Assembly (NCBI GenBank): GCA_023419995.1
Contig: JAEZXF010000453.1
Coordinates: 1-13,513, forward strand
Reading direction: 5' to 3'
From: Pseudomonadota bacterium
GTDB taxonomy: Bacteria; Pseudomonadota; Alphaproteobacteria; Rhizobiales; Rhizobiaceae
DNA length: 13,513 nucleotides
This document shows positions 12,356 to 13,513 of the stretch, piece by piece. The notes under the pieces are model-generated. The model was not told the DNA's origin. It did no database searches and saw nothing but the letters and a program-made list of their open reading frames with translations. Position numbers and translations under genes: made by a program. Each line of letters begins with the position of its first letter. The stretch's first letter is position 1.

Positions 12356-13513
12356 CTACTGCCCCAGCCGTTCGAGCAGGATCGGCACGTGGACCTGGTC
12401 GGATTTGTAGTTGCCGGTCAGCACGTACATCATGATGTTGACCCCGGCGCGGAAGGCGTAGGCCCGCTGCATCGGGTCCGCCGGGACGGTCGGCAGCAGC
12501 GGGGCGCCGGAGGAGTCGATCGCCCACGCGCCGGCGAAATCGTTGCCGGTGATCATGATCGGGCTGACGCCGTCGCCGGTGCGTACCGGCCGGTTCTCGA
12601 CGTTCTCGGCGTCGAGCGAGGCCTCGATCCAGAGCGGCCCCCCGGCATAGCGGCCGGGGAACTCCGGCATGATGAAGAAGGTCTTGGTCAGCACGTGGTC
12701 GGCCGGCACCGGCTCGAGCGGCGGCACATTCATGGTGGCGAGGATGTCGCGCAGCCGCCGCGTCGAGGGGCTGGCCGAGCCGTCGAGCCCGGCGGGCGCG
12801 TAGCGGTCGCGCGTGTCGAAGAGCACCGTGCCGCCCTCGCGCATGTAGGCGTCGACGCGGGCGAGCGCGCCTTCGGACGGCATCGCCGCCTCGGCGTCCA
12901 CCGGCCAGTAGATCAGCGGGTAGAAGGCGAGCTCGTCCTTCTCGATGTCGATGCCGGCCGGGTCGCCGGGCTCCAGCGCTGTCTTGTCGGCGAGGAAGCG
13001 CGAGAGGCCCTGCAGGCCGGCGCGGCTCAGCGAATCGATGGCGCTGTCGCCGGTCAGCACGTAGGCGACGCGGGTCCTGGTGATGGCGGCGATGGCCTTG
13101 TCGTCGCCCGCCTGCGCGTCCTGCGCGGATGCCGTTTCGCCCGCGAGCAGGAGCGCTATGCCGCCCGCGGCGAGCAGGACGGCCGCGCCGCCGGCAGCGC
13201 GCGGCAGGCGCGGCCTGCGAGCGAAGGCGCCGCCCATCCACAGCACGGCGAGGGTATCGAGCGCCATCAGCAGCAGGGCCGCGGCCACGAGCGGGCCCTT
13301 CATGTCCACCGCCTCGTCGAAGGCATAGGTCGCGCGCGTCACGGCGAGCGCGGTCTGCGGTTGGGCGAGGGGCGCGAGCGCGGCATCGGGCGCCAGCAGA
13401 TTGTGCGCGACCATGCCCTCCTCGCTGCCGTAGAAGCCGGGCGGGTTCTCGAGCGTGACGGCGGGGGAGGCGCCGGCCCCGCGCGGCCGCGCGGCGGGGC
13501 CGGGCCCGGGCCG
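12356..13513 (-). CDS. DUF4159 membrane protein (N-terminal part beyond right edge)
   Basis: 385 residues are visible and the frame is open to the window edge, so the true start lies beyond; the ATG at 13414 is internal. The first visible part (Pro/Ala/Gly-rich, then VTLENPPGFYGSEEG) looks like the end of a periplasmic beta domain. Two membrane helices follow (about residues 73-95 and 106-125 of the visible part) with a short Arg-rich cytoplasmic loop between them. DUF4159, a GATase-like domain lacking a catalytic Cys, spans about 145-380: TRVAYVLTGDSAID, ELAFYPLIYWPV, YMREGGTVLFDTRD, and NIMMYVLTGNYKSDQVHVP near the end. The visible part has no cysteine. Such proteins usually have an N-terminal BatA-like region and sit next to MoxR ATPase and DUF58 genes, expected to the right. 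It is co-oriented with the VWA-protein gene. Its biochemical role is unknown. Confidence 0.88.
   Translation of the reverse strand, partial: RPGPGPAARPRGAGASPAVTLENPPGFYGSEEGMVAHNLLAPDAALAPLAQPQTALAVTRATYAFDEAVDMKGPLVAAALLLMALDTLAVLWMGGAFARRPRLPRAAGGAAVLLAAGGIALLLAGETASAQDAQAGDDKAIAAITRTRVAYVLTGDSAIDSLSRAGLQGLSRFLADKTALEPGDPAGIDIEKDELAFYPLIYWPVDAEAAMPSEGALARVDAYMREGGTVLFDTRDRYAPAGLDGSASPSTRRLRDILATMNVPPLEPVPADHVLTKTFFIMPEFPGRYAGGPLWIEASLDAENVENRPVRTGDGVSPIMITGNDFAGAWAIDSSGAPLLPTVPADPMQRAYAFRAGVNIMMYVLTGNYKSDQVHVPILLERLGQ

Noticed and set aside
1..13513. Defence island, prophage, insertion sequence, tRNA or rRNA
   Set aside because: No integrase, transposase, phage structural gene, nuclease-helicase pair or RNA gene was recognised on either strand.

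Overview
The window looks like chromosomal DNA of a high-GC alphaproteobacterium, most likely a member of the Hyphomicrobiales (Rhizobiales) close to Mesorhizobium and its relatives. Four things point there: the strong G/C bias at third codon positions; a long-form LeuA; a TTAA-N7-TTAA CtrA-type box; and intergenic hairpin repeats of a kind I associate with rhizobial genomes. The assignment is an inference from sequence style and not a database result. All gene calls rest on motif recognition, reading-frame checks and start-site inspection.

Layout, left to right. The window opens inside a TauE/SafE-type membrane transporter gene (+). It converges on a universal stress protein gene (-), which is divergent from an amidase-signature hydrolase gene (+). 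Then comes the most regulated stretch: a promoter whose predicted +1 falls on the A of an ATG, a 39-codon leader peptide gene with four consecutive Leu codons plus one more, a set of mutually exclusive RNA helices, and leuA (2-isopropylmalate synthase). An alpha/beta hydrolase gene follows leuA at 41 nt. A CtrA-type box precedes a gene of unknown function for a protein with a C-terminal membrane anchor. This gene converges on a metallophosphoesterase gene (-), which is divergent from a Nudix hydrolase gene (+). A hairpin repeat, a glutathionyl-hydroquinone reductase gene (yqjG-like, -) and a GNAT acetyltransferase gene (+) come next. The last third holds two minus-strand genes for large cysteine-free membrane proteins: a VWA/Ig/GATase-like protein and, cut by the right edge, a DUF4159 protein. 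They resemble the tail of the MoxR-DUF58-DUF4159-VWA cluster common in Alphaproteobacteria.

How the genes work together. leuA with its leader forms a self-contained leucine-responsive unit, and the downstream hydrolase may share its transcript. The DUF4159 and VWA genes probably encode partners in one envelope-located assembly of unknown function whose MoxR ATPase would lie beyond the right edge. The remaining genes are single-gene units with housekeeping or stress roles (Usp, Nudix, metallophosphoesterase, quinone detoxification, acetyltransferase).

The non-coding DNA is informative. Apart from the leu leader and the CtrA box it contains a large inverted repeat made of GGGAATA-type heptads between two convergent genes, and three copies of one hairpin repeat family. 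Two of those copies form a head-to-head pair that separates the DUF4159 gene from its partner. I saw no tRNA, rRNA, CRISPR array, insertion sequence or phage gene. Nothing here is a clear new defence or mobile system; the strongest candidate novelty is the leaderless leu leader and its apparently U-tract-free switch.
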